Notes: generated by a model not told the origin, from the sequence alone. 64,000 nt of DNA from Arthrobacter citreus (GCA_013200995.1 CP053688.1:4836001-4900000), one strand, 5' to 3'; positions 35,984 through 46,296 are shown, counted from the first letter of the stretch. Program-made: numbers and translations.

Positions 35984-36961
35984 ATGTCACGTAAAGTATT
36001 AGTATTAGGCGAAGTTCGTGAAGGATCATTACGAAATGTTTCATTTGAGGCAGTAGGTGCTGCTAAAACAGTTGCTGAGGGCGGAGAAGTAGTTGCTGTA
36101 TTAGTAGGTAAATCAGTAAGTGCATTAGCTACTGAAATGATTCAATACGGTGCAGACCGTGCGATCGTTGTAGAAGATGAAAAATTAGCATCATATACTT
36201 CTGACGGATATTCTCAAGCATTATTAGCTGTTATTGACCAAGAAAAGCCAGAAGGTCTTGTATTTGGCCATACAGCTTTAGGAAAAGATTTATCACCAAA
36301 GCTTGCTGCTCGCTTACAAAGCGGACTAATTTCAGATGTTACAACAATTGAAGTAGCAGGTGGAAATATCGTTTTCACTCGTCCAATTTATTCAGGTAAA
36401 GCATTCGAGAAAAAAGTTATGGTAGATCCATTTATTTTTGCGACAATTCGTCCAAACAATATTACAGTATTAGAAAAAGACGCTACACGTAGTGGTGATG
36501 TGGCAACTGTTTCAGTTGAAATTAAAGACTTACGTTCAATCGTAAAAGACGTTGTACGCAAAGCAAGTGAAGGTGTAGACCTTTCTGAAGCTAAAATTAT
36601 TGTTGCTGGTGGTCGTGGAGTTAAGAGTGAAGATGGATTTAACCCATTAAAAGAATTAGCAACAGTATTAGGAGCTGCTGTAGGTGCATCTCGTGGTGCA
36701 TGTGATGCTAACTACTGTGATTACTCTTTACAAATTGGCCAAACTGGTAAAGTTGTAACGCCTGATTTATACATCGCATGTGGTATCTCAGGAGCAATTC
36801 AACATTTAGCTGGTATGTCTAACTCTAAAGTAATCGTTGCAATTAACAAAGATCCAGAAGCTAATATCTTTAAAGTAGCTGATTATGGAATCGTTGGTGA
36901 CTTATTCGATGTTTTACCATTATTAACTGAAGAATTTAAAGCGGTATTAGTTAACTCTTAA
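35984..36961 (+). CDS. etfA: Electron transfer flavoprotein alpha subunit
   Basis: A 325-residue EtfA, the same length as the B. subtilis protein. The C-terminal FAD domain carries AKIIVAGGRGVKSEDGF, GASRGACDANYC, and the signature LYIACGISGAIQHLAGM, with NKDPEANIFKVADYGIVGD. ATG 35984 follows GGAGGG by seven nt. It is the last gene of the fad operon, with a terminator directly after. Confidence 0.97.
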   Translation: MSRKVLVLGEVREGSLRNVSFEAVGAAKTVAEGGEVVAVLVGKSVSALATEMIQYGADRAIVVEDEKLASYTSDGYSQALLAVIDQEKPEGLVFGHTALGKDLSPKLAARLQSGLISDVTTIEVAGGNIVFTRPIYSGKAFEKKVMVDPFIFATIRPNNITVLEKDATRSGDVATVSVEIKDLRSIVKDVVRKASEGVDLSEAKIIVAGGRGVKSEDGFNPLKELATVLGAAVGASRGACDANYCDYSLQIGQTGKVVTPDLYIACGISGAIQHLAGMSNSKVIVAINKDPEANIFKVADYGIVGDLFDVLPLLTEEFKAVLVNS

Positions 36962-36975
36962 TATGGCTGTAAAAT

Positions 36976-37012
36976 GAAGGTGTCCCTAATTTTTTAGGGG
37001 GCCTTCTTTTTT
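36976..37012 (+). terminator. fad-etf operon terminator
   Basis: GAAGG...TCCCTA (36976-36988) pairs with TAGGGG...CCTTC (36995-37006), then a T-rich run. Confidence 0.85.
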
Positions 37013-37031
37013 ATTGTTGGGAATCGGGAGT

Positions 37032-37210
37032 TAGATTGGTTAGGGGAATTAGAAGTAGAGCATGGGAATAAAGAGGTGGATCGGTAAATAAAAATGAGGC
37101 AACGCAATTAAAAAGGTAGAATCCAAATAAAACGGCATAACGTAAATAAAAAAGGAGAATCGCAATTAAAATAAGAAATTACCCATACTGGTTAGGGGAT
37201 TACAGCCTAT
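37032..37210. repeat. Intergenic array, about 20-bp period (GCAATTAAA/GTAAATAAA type)
   Basis: Motifs resembling GTAAATA or GCAATTA begin at 37064, 37084, 37104, 37123, 37142 and 37162, in steps of 20, 20, 19, 19 and 20 bp. The tail AATTACCCATACTGGTTA (37177-37194) matches the tail of the 23211 array at 16 of 18 positions. A similar TTGGTTAGGGGAATT also stands before the array (37037-37051). It lies in a 570-bp convergent gap; from 37211 to 37531 I see no gene. Confidence 0.68.
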
Positions 37211-37531
37211 TTTCGTTTATAAGCAGATACTTTCGAATGAAAAACTAGGAGATATCCTTAGATTTCCTTCGAATTAGTTTAAAAAGTGGATAAATAGTTG
37301 TATATCGCTATCCAAAGAAAAATATTTTCAACTACAAATGAAAAACTTCGCTAATATACCCTCTGATATGTTTTTCGCGTGACGTTAATCATCAAAAGGT
37401 TAACAATTTCTTTCTATTTCAACCGTGTATTTTGGTTTTTTTCCAATAAAAAAAAGAGGATTCAGTTGTCAGTTACTCTGACTTTTTGAACACCTCCTTT
37501 TATAGTTCTTCTATTTTACAAGCCATTGCCA

Positions 37532-37774
37532 CTACATCCTAACAATGACTGATCCACCGCCAGATGTTACTACTTGATTTTGTTTTTGCTCAAGTTGTCT
37601 AAGTAATTCATTATTTGCTTCGATTGCTTTTACAAGGTTAGTAATTTGATTTTCAAGATTCATAAACATTTGCATAACCGTTTGATGATCAGTTTGAACG
37701 TGACCTTGAACGCCATTTCTCATAGGATGTTGCGGGTGGTGGTGAGGGGGTGAATTCCAAAATGGATGATGCAT
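37532..37774 (-). CDS. Small His/Pro-rich coiled-coil protein
   Basis: An 80-residue protein. The first 30 residues are rich in His and Pro (MHHPFWNSPPHHHPQHPMRN). Residues about 33-65 form an amphipathic helix suited to a coiled coil (VMQMFMNLENQITNLVKAIE). The end is TSGGGSVIVRM. GGAGG precedes ATG 37774. Composition resembles small Bacillus spore-coat or coat-associated proteins, but I cannot name a family. Confidence 0.68.
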   Translation of the reverse strand: MHHPFWNSPPHHHPQHPMRNGVQGHVQTDHQTVMQMFMNLENQITNLVKAIEANNELLRQLEQKQNQVVTSGGGSVIVRM

Positions 37775-37801
37775 ATTTTAACCTCCAATTTCTAGACCAA
37801 T

Positions 37802-37815
37802 GTACTATATAGTAC
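37802..37815. promoter_or_regulatory. Perfect 14-bp palindrome upstream of the His-rich gene
   Basis: GTACTATATAGTAC is a perfect palindrome about 30 bp before the start of the minus-strand gene. It could be an operator or include a minus-10 element (TATAGT on the minus strand). Confidence 0.4.
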
Positions 37816-37940
37816 GTCTAATTTATTGTAAGAGTTCGCCTATTTTAAATAGTTCAGGATTTATTGCGAATTAATATATAGGAAAGAAGTGAGTGGATTT
37901 TAAAAAATGGGGTACTTGCTATCTATGAGAACATGGGTGA

Positions 37941-37972
37941 ACAAAAAAAGTAACCCCCTTTAAAGGATTACT
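37941..37972 (-). terminator. Terminator of the FbpB-like gene
   Basis: Read on the minus strand, AGTAATCCTTT pairs with AAAGGGGGTTACT, followed by seven T. Confidence 0.75.
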
Positions 37973-37979
37973 TAGTAAA

Positions 37980-38138
37980 TTAAGAAATAGCTTTGTCTAT
38001 TTTGTTTTTTTCGTATAGTAATTCGTGGCGTTTTTCAATTTTACTTTCAATCTTCTCAATTTCTTCTTTGTTGTGCAATAATGATTGTTTATTCTCATTA
38101 ACTAATTGGTTAAACGTTTTACGAAAAGGTTTTCTCAT
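37980..38138 (-). CDS. FbpB-like small basic protein
   Basis: A 52-residue protein, MRKPFRKTFNQLVNENKQSL..., continuing with EEIEKIESKIEKRHELLYEK and ending DKAIS. The start MRKxxxKxFxxLVxENKxxLL, followed by an acidic-basic coiled helix, is the pattern of Fur-regulated basic protein B. In B. subtilis, FbpB (YdbN) works with the small RNA FsrA in the iron-sparing response. GGAGTGG lies upstream of ATG 38138 and a clean terminator follows. The upstream A+T-rich ATAATAATAATATT (near 38169-38182, minus strand) is only a weak Fur-box candidate, so iron control is inferred from the family. Confidence 0.75.
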   Translation of the reverse strand: MRKPFRKTFNQLVNENKQSLLHNKEEIEKIESKIEKRHELLYEKNKIDKAIS

Positions 38139-38328
38139 GACTGCCACTCCTAACGTTAAATTTTTTGAATATTATTATTATATTTAAAAATATATTAACA
38201 TAAAAATCTGACATTTCCCAATTAAGATTTTACAAAATTGTGACAAATGTAATGAGTTATTCAATTACTTATGGACTAGTTCAATAATCTTAATGAGTTA
38301 TATGGTAGTGGTAGTCATTTTTTAACAT

Positions 38329-38799
38329 TTACGAATAAAGTTTTTCATATACTTCAACTTCAATTCCATCTGCATTTGTTCTATTTTCAACATATGTAAA
38401 TCCTTGAGATTCCCAAAATGTTTTAGCTTGCTGGTTACTCAGCAATACACCTAAACGTAATCCGTGAATACTTCTTTTTAATTGTAGTTCTTCAAATAAT
38501 AAAAATGCGTTTGTTCCGAATCCATAACCTTGGTAATCATTATGTATCATTAATAGCCCTAGCCAAGGAAAACCATCTTTAGGATTAAGTTTTAAAAAAT
38601 CAACCAATCCTATATATGTATCATCTAGCTTTATAAAATAAGTTTCTGTTTGTTTTGAGGAATCAAAATACTCATTCAGCAGTTCTTCTTTCGTTCTAGT
38701 TAGTCGACTGTTTTCCATTAAATTGTAACTTTGATTAGAATTTGTAATTTCTTCGATTACATCTAATAAGTCTTGTGTAATTTTTTCAAATGTTATCAT
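38329..38799 (-). CDS. GNAT family N-acetyltransferase
   Basis: A 156-residue acetyltransferase: ITFEKITQDLLDVIEEI at the start, LGLLMIHNDYQGYGFGTNAF with the Q-x-x-G-x-G acetyl-CoA loop, GLRLGVLLSNQQAKTFWESQ, and GFTYVENR at the end. ATG 38799 has AAAGGA nine nt upstream, and the frame further up to 38859 lacks a ribosome binding site. The substrate is unknown. It is divergent from trxA. Confidence 0.8.
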   Translation of the reverse strand: MITFEKITQDLLDVIEEITNSNQSYNLMENSRLTRTKEELLNEYFDSSKQTETYFIKLDDTYIGLVDFLKLNPKDGFPWLGLLMIHNDYQGYGFGTNAFLLFEELQLKRSIHGLRLGVLLSNQQAKTFWESQGFTYVENRTNADGIEVEVYEKLYS

Positions 38800-38967
38800 T
38801 TTTTTTAGTCCTTTCACTGGTATATCGACAATTTGTTTGGTTAAAGTAAGTTTGAGCAAATTAATAGAAAATGCTAATTCTCATATGGTATACTTTCTTT
38901 AAAATTATAACAAATTATGTCAATCATCATATTTTACTTTATAGATTGGCAATAGGAGGAAATATAA

Positions 38968-39285
38968 ATGGCAATTGTTAACGCAACAAACGCAACGTTC
39001 GCAGAAGAAACAAAAGAAGGTGTAGTACTAGTTGATTTTTGGGCAACTTGGTGTGGGCCTTGTAAAATGATCGCTCCTGTATTAGAAGAATTAGCTTCTG
39101 AATATGGTGATAAAGTTAAAATTGTAAAAGTTGATGTTGATGAAAATCAAGAAACAGCTGCTAAATTTGAAGTTATGAGCATTCCATCATTATTCGTTCT
39201 TAAAGATGGCGAAGTAGTTGATAAAACTTTAGGTTTTAAACCAAAAGAAGCTTTAGAAGAATTAATTACTCCACATATCGGTTAA
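38968..39285 (+). CDS. trxA: Thioredoxin
   Basis: A 105-residue classical thioredoxin, the general cytoplasmic disulphide reductant. The active site WCGPCK is at about residues 28-33, preceded by VLVDFWATWC. The cis-proline is in MSIPSLFVL and the C-terminal helix in PKEALEEL. AGGAGG precedes ATG 38968. The position between etfA and uvrC matches B. subtilis. Confidence 0.98.
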   Translation: MAIVNATNATFAEETKEGVVLVDFWATWCGPCKMIAPVLEELASEYGDKVKIVKVDVDENQETAAKFEVMSIPSLFVLKDGEVVDKTLGFKPKEALEELITPHIG

Positions 39286-39297
39286 TAATAATTTGTA

Positions 39298-39336
39298 AGA
39301 AATGCACTCATAATATGAGTGCATTTCTTTTTTTTT
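39298..39336 (+). terminator. trxA terminator
   Basis: AGAAATGCACTCAT pairs with ATGAGTGCATTTCT (39298-39328), followed by T8. Confidence 0.92.
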
Positions 39337-39488
39337 GCACAGTTTTTCTTCTTTATTATATTTAATTAAAAAAAGAGACATTTGGCAAAATACGATGGAG
39401 TTTATTTATTACTGAAATGAAATGGTTTTCATTAATAAGAGCAAGTTTAACCTTTAGATAATGTTAAAAATTTCTAATGTAAATAGGA

Positions 39489-39553
39489 TTGACTATTTTT
39501 CTGTCACGTTTTATATTTAATAAGCATTAATATTTAACAGGCATTAAATATTT
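39489..39553 (+). promoter_or_regulatory. marR-MFS promoter with direct-repeat operator
   Basis: TTGACT (39489-39494), 17 bp, TATATT (39512-39517). Two direct copies of GCATTAA(t)ATTTA begin at 39524 and 39541, 17 bp apart, directly downstream of the promoter. They are good candidates for the binding site of the MarR protein encoded next. Confidence 0.65.
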
Positions 39554-39586
39554 ATTTGGATTAATTGTTAAAGGAGGTTAATATTC

Positions 39587-40024
39587 TTGGGGAACAAAAA
39601 TGAGTACATTGAACGGATTCAGACCGCGCTTCATTCTGCTATTCACAAAATGCAACCAAAGGTGACAGAAAGTATGAATAGTCATGGAGTAACAGCTACT
39701 CAATTTTTTGTATTGATGTACTTAAGAAAAAATGAGAGCTGTAAAATATCTGAAATCGCGGAAATGATGGGTGTAAAACCAAGTGCGGTATCCTTTATGA
39801 TTGATCGACTTGAACATAATAATTTTGTTTATAGAGAGCATGATAAAAAAGACCGTCGAGTTGTAAATATATTGTTAAGCGAGGAAGGAATAAAAAAATT
39901 AGAAGCAGTAATTAAAGATCGAAAAGAAATCTTTGAAAGCTTTCTGTTTAACCTTTCAGACGAAGAGCTTTTACAATTTGCAAAGATTACAGAAAAGCTT
40001 GCTAACGCAGCGGCTGATATATAG
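39587..40024 (+). CDS. MarR-family transcriptional regulator
   Basis: A 145-residue winged-helix repressor. The helix-turn-helix is CKISEIAEMMGVKPSAVSFM, and the wing is VYREHDKKDRRVVNILLS with the family's D-x-R-D/R motif. The dimer helices lie at both ends. The start is TTG 39587, nine nt after AAGGAGG. It directly precedes a multidrug transporter gene, which it most likely represses together with itself. Confidence 0.88.
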   Translation: MGNKNEYIERIQTALHSAIHKMQPKVTESMNSHGVTATQFFVLMYLRKNESCKISEIAEMMGVKPSAVSFMIDRLEHNNFVYREHDKKDRRVVNILLSEEGIKKLEAVIKDRKEIFESFLFNLSDEELLQFAKITEKLANAAADI

Positions 40025-41728
<1,704 letters not shown>

Positions 41729-41750
41729 TTTCTCAAGCTAAATAAAATAA

Positions 41751-41798
41751 AAAACCATCTAGATTGTGGTGCGCTACAATCTAGATGGTTTTTGTTTT
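41751..41798. terminator. Bidirectional terminator
   Basis: AAAACCATCTAGATTGT (41751-41767) pairs perfectly with ACAATCTAGATGGTTTT (41776-41792), with T and A tracts on either side, between convergent genes. Confidence 0.9.
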
Positions 41799-41837
41799 AT
41801 AGAGCATAAAATCTATATTTAAGGCACGAACCAAACA

Positions 41838-42269
41838 TTAAATAGCCATTGAAACTTTTTCTCTTCGCTTTTTCGTTTTTCTTTTATTTCGCCACAAAAT
41901 CCAAGATAAAGTCAGTCCAGTTCCAGTAAGAATAAAAAGACCGATTCCACTTATTAAACCAATAATACCGGTATGTAAGCTTTTTACTGAAAAGGCTGAT
42001 TGCTCAGGTCTATTTTGAAAATTTGGGAATTGAGTATTGTTTCCAGTTTGTCCATTTTGAGAAGTTGTGTTGTCACCGTTTTGTGAATTAGATTGTTGAT
42101 TTCCATTAAACTGGCCACTTGAAGGGAATTGACCATCTTGCATAGAAAATCTACCTCTTTCCTCGCCTCCTTTATTAAAGTATAGGATTATTCCAGTTGT
42201 TGATTCGATTAGTAAGAAAACCGAAACAATAACACCAATCCAAAAATGAATCGCTCGAACTTTTTTCAT
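41838..42269 (-). CDS. PepSY-associated membrane protein, short form
   Basis: A 143-residue protein with two membrane helices of the PepSY_TM type: FWIGVIVSVFLLIESTTGII at the start and TGIIGLISGIGLFILTGTGL near the end, followed by a basic tail (RNKRKTKKRREK). Between them lies a low-complexity Gln/Asn/Ser/Gly loop of about 65 residues, outside the membrane. No PepSY domain proper is present. Related proteins sit in iron or thiol membrane systems; the function here is open. AGGAGG precedes ATG 42269. Confidence 0.75.
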   Translation of the reverse strand: MKKVRAIHFWIGVIVSVFLLIESTTGIILYFNKGGEERGRFSMQDGQFPSSGQFNGNQQSNSQNGDNTTSQNGQTGNNTQFPNFQNRPEQSAFSVKSLHTGIIGLISGIGLFILTGTGLTLSWILWRNKRKTKKRREKVSMAI

Positions 42270-42415
42270 TTAGTATTCTCCTCTTCTTAATTATTATTGA
42301 GATTAAAGTTATAATAGAAAGCTTAATTTTTTCTTAATTACATTAAAGTATTTTCAGTTTTTAACGATGGAGATTATAATATTAAGTGTACAAATGCACG
42401 GAAGGGGGTTTGACA

Positions 42416-44191
42416 TTGAATAATCATTTAAAAGAAAAGTTGGCGCTATTACCAGATCAACCTGGATGCTATTTAATGAAAGACGTTCAGGGGACAATTA
42501 TATATGTAGGAAAAGCCAAAGTATTAAAAAATAGAGTTAGGTCATATTTTACAGGATCTCATGATGGTAAAACGTATCGTTTAGTTCAAGAAATCACTGA
42601 TTTTGAATATATTGTCACTTCTTCAAATATGGAAGCATTAATTCTTGAAATGAATTTGATTAAGAAATATGATCCCAAATATAACATCATGCTAAAGGAT
42701 GATAAATCATACCCCTTTATTAAAATTACTGCTGAAAAACATCCGCGTTTATTAATTACGCGTAATGTGAAGAAGGATAAAGGAAAATATTTTGGACCTT
42801 TTCCTAATGCTACTGCTGCAAATGAGACGAAAAAATTATTAGATCGTTTATATCCATTGCGAAAATGTACTTCATTACCTGATAAGGTTTGTTTGTATTA
42901 TCATATTGGTCAATGTCTTGCGCCTTGTGTAAAAGAAGTAACAGATCAAATGAACCAAGAAATAGTAAATGAAATTGTTCGTTTTCTAAATGGTGGAGAA
43001 GATCAAATTCGAAAAGAGCTAGAGGCAAAAATGTTAGCGGCATCTGAGCAATTAGATTTTGAGCGGGCGAAGGAATACCGAGATCAAATTGTGTCAATTG
43101 AAGCAACGATGGAAAAGCAGAAAATGATGAATAGTGATTTGGTCGACCGAGATGTGTTTGGATATGCAGTGGACAAAGGATGGATGTGTGTTCAAGTTTT
43201 CTTTGTTCGAAGTGGAAAATTAATTGAACGAGATGTGTCTTATTTTCCAATTTACGATGAGCCAGAGGAAGAGTTCCTATCATTTATAGGACAATTTTAT
43301 GAAAAACCTCATAATATAAAGCCGAAAGAATTATTCGTACCGGACAAAGTTGATACTGAAATTTTAAAAGAATTACTGAAAGTTCCTGTTCTACAACCAA
43401 AAAGAGGACAAAAAAAGGAATTAGTTGTATTAGCAAATAAAAATGCCAAAATTGGTCTCGGTGAAAAATTTAAATTAATCGAGCGTGACGAAGAAAGAAC
43501 AGTTAAAGCAATTGAAAAACTAGGTGAAATATTAAATATTGAAACTCCTTATCGAATCGAGGCATTCGATAATTCAAATATTCAAGGTACGAATCCTGTT
43601 TCAGCAATGATAGTATTTATAGATGGAAAACCGTCAAAAAAAGATTATCGAAAATATAAAATTAAAACTGTAGTAGGACCAGATGATTATGATTCAATGC
43701 GTGAAGTTGTAAGGAGAAGATATTCTAGAGCATTAAAAGAAAATCTACCTTTACCCAACTTAATTATCGTCGATGGAGGTAAAGGGCATTTAGCTGCAGT
43801 AGAGGATGTACTTCAAAATGAATTAGGTTTATTCATTCCAACCGCAGGACTTGTTAAGGACGAAAAACACCGAACCTCAGAGTTGTTAATTGGACAGCCA
43901 CCACAAATTGTACAATTAGGAAGACAAAGCCAAGAATTCTTTTTACTCCAAAGAATTCAAGACGAGGTGCATAGATTTGCGATTGAATTTTACCGTCAGT
44001 TGCATAGTAAATCGATGGTTCAATCTGCATTAGATGGCATTCCAGGTGTCGGTGGTACTAGAAAGAAAGCCTTACTAAAATATTTTGGATCTGTTAAAAA
44101 AATAAAAGAAGCAACAATTGATGAGTTAATAGCAGCGAAAATACCAAAAAATGTTGCAGAAGGAATCTATCAATTTTTCCATAATGAGTGA
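42416..44191 (+). CDS. uvrC: Excinuclease ABC subunit C
   Basis: A 591-residue nuclease that makes both incisions in nucleotide excision repair. The N-terminal GIY-YIG domain starts [12 protein letters not shown] and [18 protein letters not shown]. Cysteines [21 protein letters not shown] follow, spaced as in iron-sulphur-type UvrC. A UVR domain ([20 protein letters not shown]), the RNase H-like domain ([19 protein letters not shown]) and C-terminal helix-hairpin-helix ([18 protein letters not shown]) complete it. I choose TTG 42416, seven nt after GAAGGGGG, because its N-terminus [15 protein letters not shown] matches B. subtilis UvrC. Confidence 0.96.
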   Translation: MNNHLKEKLALLPDQPGCYLMKDVQGTIIYVGKAKVLKNRVRSYFTGSHDGKTYRLVQEITDFEYIVTSSNMEALILEMNLIKKYDPKYNIMLKDDKSYPFIKITAEKHPRLLITRNVKKDKGKYFGPFPNATAANETKKLLDRLYPLRKCTSLPDKVCLYYHIGQCLAPCVKEVTDQMNQEIVNEIVRFLNGGEDQIRKELEAKMLAASEQLDFERAKEYRDQIVSIEATMEKQKMMNSDLVDRDVFGYAVDKGWMCVQVFFVRSGKLIERDVSYFPIYDEPEEEFLSFIGQFYEKPHNIKPKELFVPDKVDTEILKELLKVPVLQPKRGQKKELVVLANKNAKIGLGEKFKLIERDEERTVKAIEKLGEILNIETPYRIEAFDNSNIQGTNPVSAMIVFIDGKPSKKDYRKYKIKTVVGPDDYDSMREVVRRRYSRALKENLPLPNLIIVDGGKGHLAAVEDVLQNELGLFIPTAGLVKDEKHRTSELLIGQPPQIVQLGRQSQEFFLLQRIQDEVHRFAIEFYRQLHSKSMVQSALDGIPGVGGTRKKALLKYFGSVKKIKEATIDELIAAKIPKNVAEGIYQFFHNE

Positions 44192-44218
44192 TATTTAGTT
44201 TCTTCCAATATTTTTATC

Positions 44219-44247
44219 TTGACACTATTTTCAAAATAATTTATATT
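44219..44247 (+). promoter_or_regulatory. lysC promoter
   Basis: TTGACA (44219-44224), a 17-bp spacer, TATATT (44242-44247): a near-consensus sigma-A promoter about 30 bp before the riboswitch. Confidence 0.82.
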
Positions 44248-44278
44248 TTAGTTAAAATTAAATGATTTTCTCTCGTAA

Positions 44279-44521
44279 TAGAGGTGCAAAACCTAAGAGT
44301 ATGCTGTCATAGACGTGTGGCGTTGTGATGGACAGTTGAAAGGACGTTTTGCCGAAATAAAATGAATCCACAATTCATTTTGTTGGGACTGCATTTAAGA
44401 AATGTAGTACTGTCGCATAATAATTAATAATTATGCGGGGAGCTATTGAAGAGATGTTGATGATTTGTCTATTTTATTTATTGTAAATTAGGCGCGTGAA
44501 CATTGCTTCACGCGCTTTTTT
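44279..44521 (+). ncRNA. Lysine riboswitch (L box) with terminator
   Basis: Conserved L-box pieces appear in order: AGAGGTGCAAAACCTAAGAG at 44280, GAAAGGACGTTTTGCCGAA near 44338, and GGGACTGCATTTAAGAAATG near 44385. ACTGTCGCATAATA and GGGGAGCTAT close the domain near 44450. A terminator follows: GCGCGTGAA (44492-44500) with TTCACGCGC (44507-44515), then T6. Lysine binding should favour termination and shut off lysC. Confidence 0.95.
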
Positions 44522-44558
44522 GTATTCTTTTTTAAGTTAAAAAGTGAGGATGAGAAAA

Positions 44559-45800
44559 ATGGGAATTATTGTTCAGAAATTCGGTGGTACTTCAGTAGGC
44601 TCAATTGAACGAATACAGCATGTTGCTGAAACAGTAACCAAATCGTACAAAGAAGGAAATCAAGTCGTTACAGTTGTTTCAGCTATGGGACATCATACTG
44701 ACGAACTTGTTAGTCTAGCAACACAAATTAGTCCACAAAACAATAAGCGCGAATTAGATATGCTACTTACAACAGGTGAACAAGTTACTATTTCATTACT
44801 TGCAATGGCAATCCAAGCTAAAGGGTTTAAAGCCATTTCACTAACAGGTTGGCAAGCAGGTATTCAGACTGAATCTGTTCATGGTAATGCTCGAATAGAA
44901 ACTATTCATACTGAAAAAATTCAACAATTGCTTGATGAAGGTTATATCGTAATCGTAGCTGGTTTCCAAGGCTTAAGTGAAAATAATGAAATTACAACGC
45001 TTGGCCGCGGTGGTTCAGATACTACTGCAGTAGCTTTAGCTGCAGCTTTAAACGCAGAACGTTGTGATATCTATACTGATGTATTAGGAGTTTATACGAC
45101 GGATCCTAGAGTTGAGCCAAATGCGTCGAAATTAAGCCATGTCTCGTATGATGAAATGTTAGAGCTTGCAGCTTTAGGAGCAGCTGTTTTACATCCAAGA
45201 GCAGTTGAATTCGCAAAAAATTATAATTTAGTCATTCAAGTACGATCAAGTCAACATGATGAAATCGGTACATTTATTGGGGAGGAACAAGAAATGGAAC
45301 AACAATCAGTCGTAAGAGGAATCGCATTCGAGTCTAATGTAACAAGAATGACTTTAAACGGTTTAAATAATCATGTAGATTTATTACCTAAAATCTTTAC
45401 TTTATTAGCAACTGAAGGTATTGATGTTGATATTATTATTCAAAGTGTAACATCTGATAATTTAGTAAATCTTTCATTTTCAATTAAATCAGAAAATATG
45501 TTGGAAGCAATTACAGTCCTAGAGTCAAAGAAAGAATTTTTAGGTTATCGTTCATTTGATTTTGAAAGCGAACTTGCTAAAGTTTCAATTGTTGGTAGTG
45601 GAATGGTTTCAAATCCAGGTGTAGCTGCGAAAATGTTTAAATTTTTAGCTGACAGTGATATTCCAGTAAAAATGGTTAGTACATCTGAGATTAAAGTGTC
45701 AACTGTTATACCTAAATCAAAATTACAAGAAGCAGTACATGCGCTTCATGAAGGATATGAATTAAATCGTATCAATGAAGAAGTAGCAGTAGAAAATTAA
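44559..45800 (+). CDS. lysC: Aspartokinase II, alpha and beta subunits
   Basis: A 413-residue lysine-sensitive aspartate kinase, first step of lysine, threonine and diaminopimelate synthesis. The kinase domain starts IIVQKFGGTSVGSIERIQ and includes LLTTGEQVTISLLAMA, TLGRGGSDTTAVALA and DIYTDVLGVYTTDPR. Two ACT domains form the C-terminus (ITRM-like VTRMTLNGL; LAKVSIVGSGMVSNPGVAA). ATG 44559 has GAGGA eight nt upstream. As in B. subtilis, an internal start is present: GGGGAGGAA at 45279-45287 precedes in-frame ATG 45294, giving the separate beta (regulatory) subunit MEQQSVVRGIAFES to the same stop. Confidence 0.96.
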   Translation: MGIIVQKFGGTSVGSIERIQHVAETVTKSYKEGNQVVTVVSAMGHHTDELVSLATQISPQNNKRELDMLLTTGEQVTISLLAMAIQAKGFKAISLTGWQAGIQTESVHGNARIETIHTEKIQQLLDEGYIVIVAGFQGLSENNEITTLGRGGSDTTAVALAAALNAERCDIYTDVLGVYTTDPRVEPNASKLSHVSYDEMLELAALGAAVLHPRAVEFAKNYNLVIQVRSSQHDEIGTFIGEEQEMEQQSVVRGIAFESNVTRMTLNGLNNHVDLLPKIFTLLATEGIDVDIIIQSVTSDNLVNLSFSIKSENMLEAITVLESKKEFLGYRSFDFESELAKVSIVGSGMVSNPGVAAKMFKFLADSDIPVKMVSTSEIKVSTVIPKSKLQEAVHALHEGYELNRINEEVAVEN

Positions 45801-45810
45801 ATAGTAAATA

Positions 45811-45930
45811 AAAACCCTTTTAGGCAAACCAATCTTTCTATAAAACGGCTAAATAGTGAATTTAACAAAATAATCACTATAATCATTTAAAGCCATAGAG
45901 TATTAAGAGGACGCATAAAAGGGTTTTTTT
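45811..45930 (+). terminator. Large nested hairpin ending lysC
   Basis: An outer perfect 12-bp stem, AAAACCCTTTTA (45811-45822) with TAAAAGGGTTTT (45916-45927), encloses three nested pairings. These are TCTAT (45837-45841) with ATAGA (45895-45899), GGCT (45847-45850) with AGCC (45891-45894), and ATAGTGA (45853-45859) with TCACTAT (45874-45880). A T tract follows. The size is unusual for a terminator. Confidence 0.7.
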
Positions 45931-46017
45931 GTGACTTAATCGAATAAATTAAGTAAATATTCTGTAAATTAAGAAAGGGTGTCGAATGGTCGAATTGAAT
46001 AGTAGGAGGTATTAATA

Positions 46018-46227
46018 ATGATGCATAGTTTAATTTTGTACGGATATGGAGAAATTGTGCTACAGCTTGTGCTATTAATACTCACCATTTTGTTTTTTGT
46101 TTTTATTTGTTTATTTTTCATTAATTCTATTATTAAAGGAGTTAAACGCAAAAACGAAGTAAGTATCGAGGAAGAGATTATGTGCAGGAAAAGTGAGGAG
46201 GGCCAGGGAATAGGGAATTCAGAATAA
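46018..46227 (+). CDS. Small membrane protein, DUF4083-like
   Basis: A 69-residue protein with one long hydrophobic helix (VLQLVLLILTILFFVFICLF) after a short outside segment, then a basic and acidic cytoplasmic tail. TAGGAGG at 46003-46009 is eight nt before ATG 46018, which supports a real gene. The GEIVLQLVLL start resembles DUF4083 small proteins of Bacillus, but this is a loose match. Confidence 0.6.
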   Translation: MMHSLILYGYGEIVLQLVLLILTILFFVFICLFFINSIIKGVKRKNEVSIEEEIMCRKSEEGQGIGNSE

Positions 46228-46296
46228 AGGTAGTGTAATAATGAGTGAAAAGGTTTGTAAGGGTAGATGAGGGGGATTTTGTGTTTTTTTGTAAAA

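Noticed and set aside
37993..38187. 64-codon plus-strand frame
   Set aside because: It lies opposite the FbpB-like gene, has no ribosome binding site, and the minus strand has a proper start site, family pattern and terminator.
38160..38190. Fur box upstream of the FbpB-like gene
   Set aside because: ATAATAATAATATT is mostly simple A/T repeat and too weak a match to call a site.
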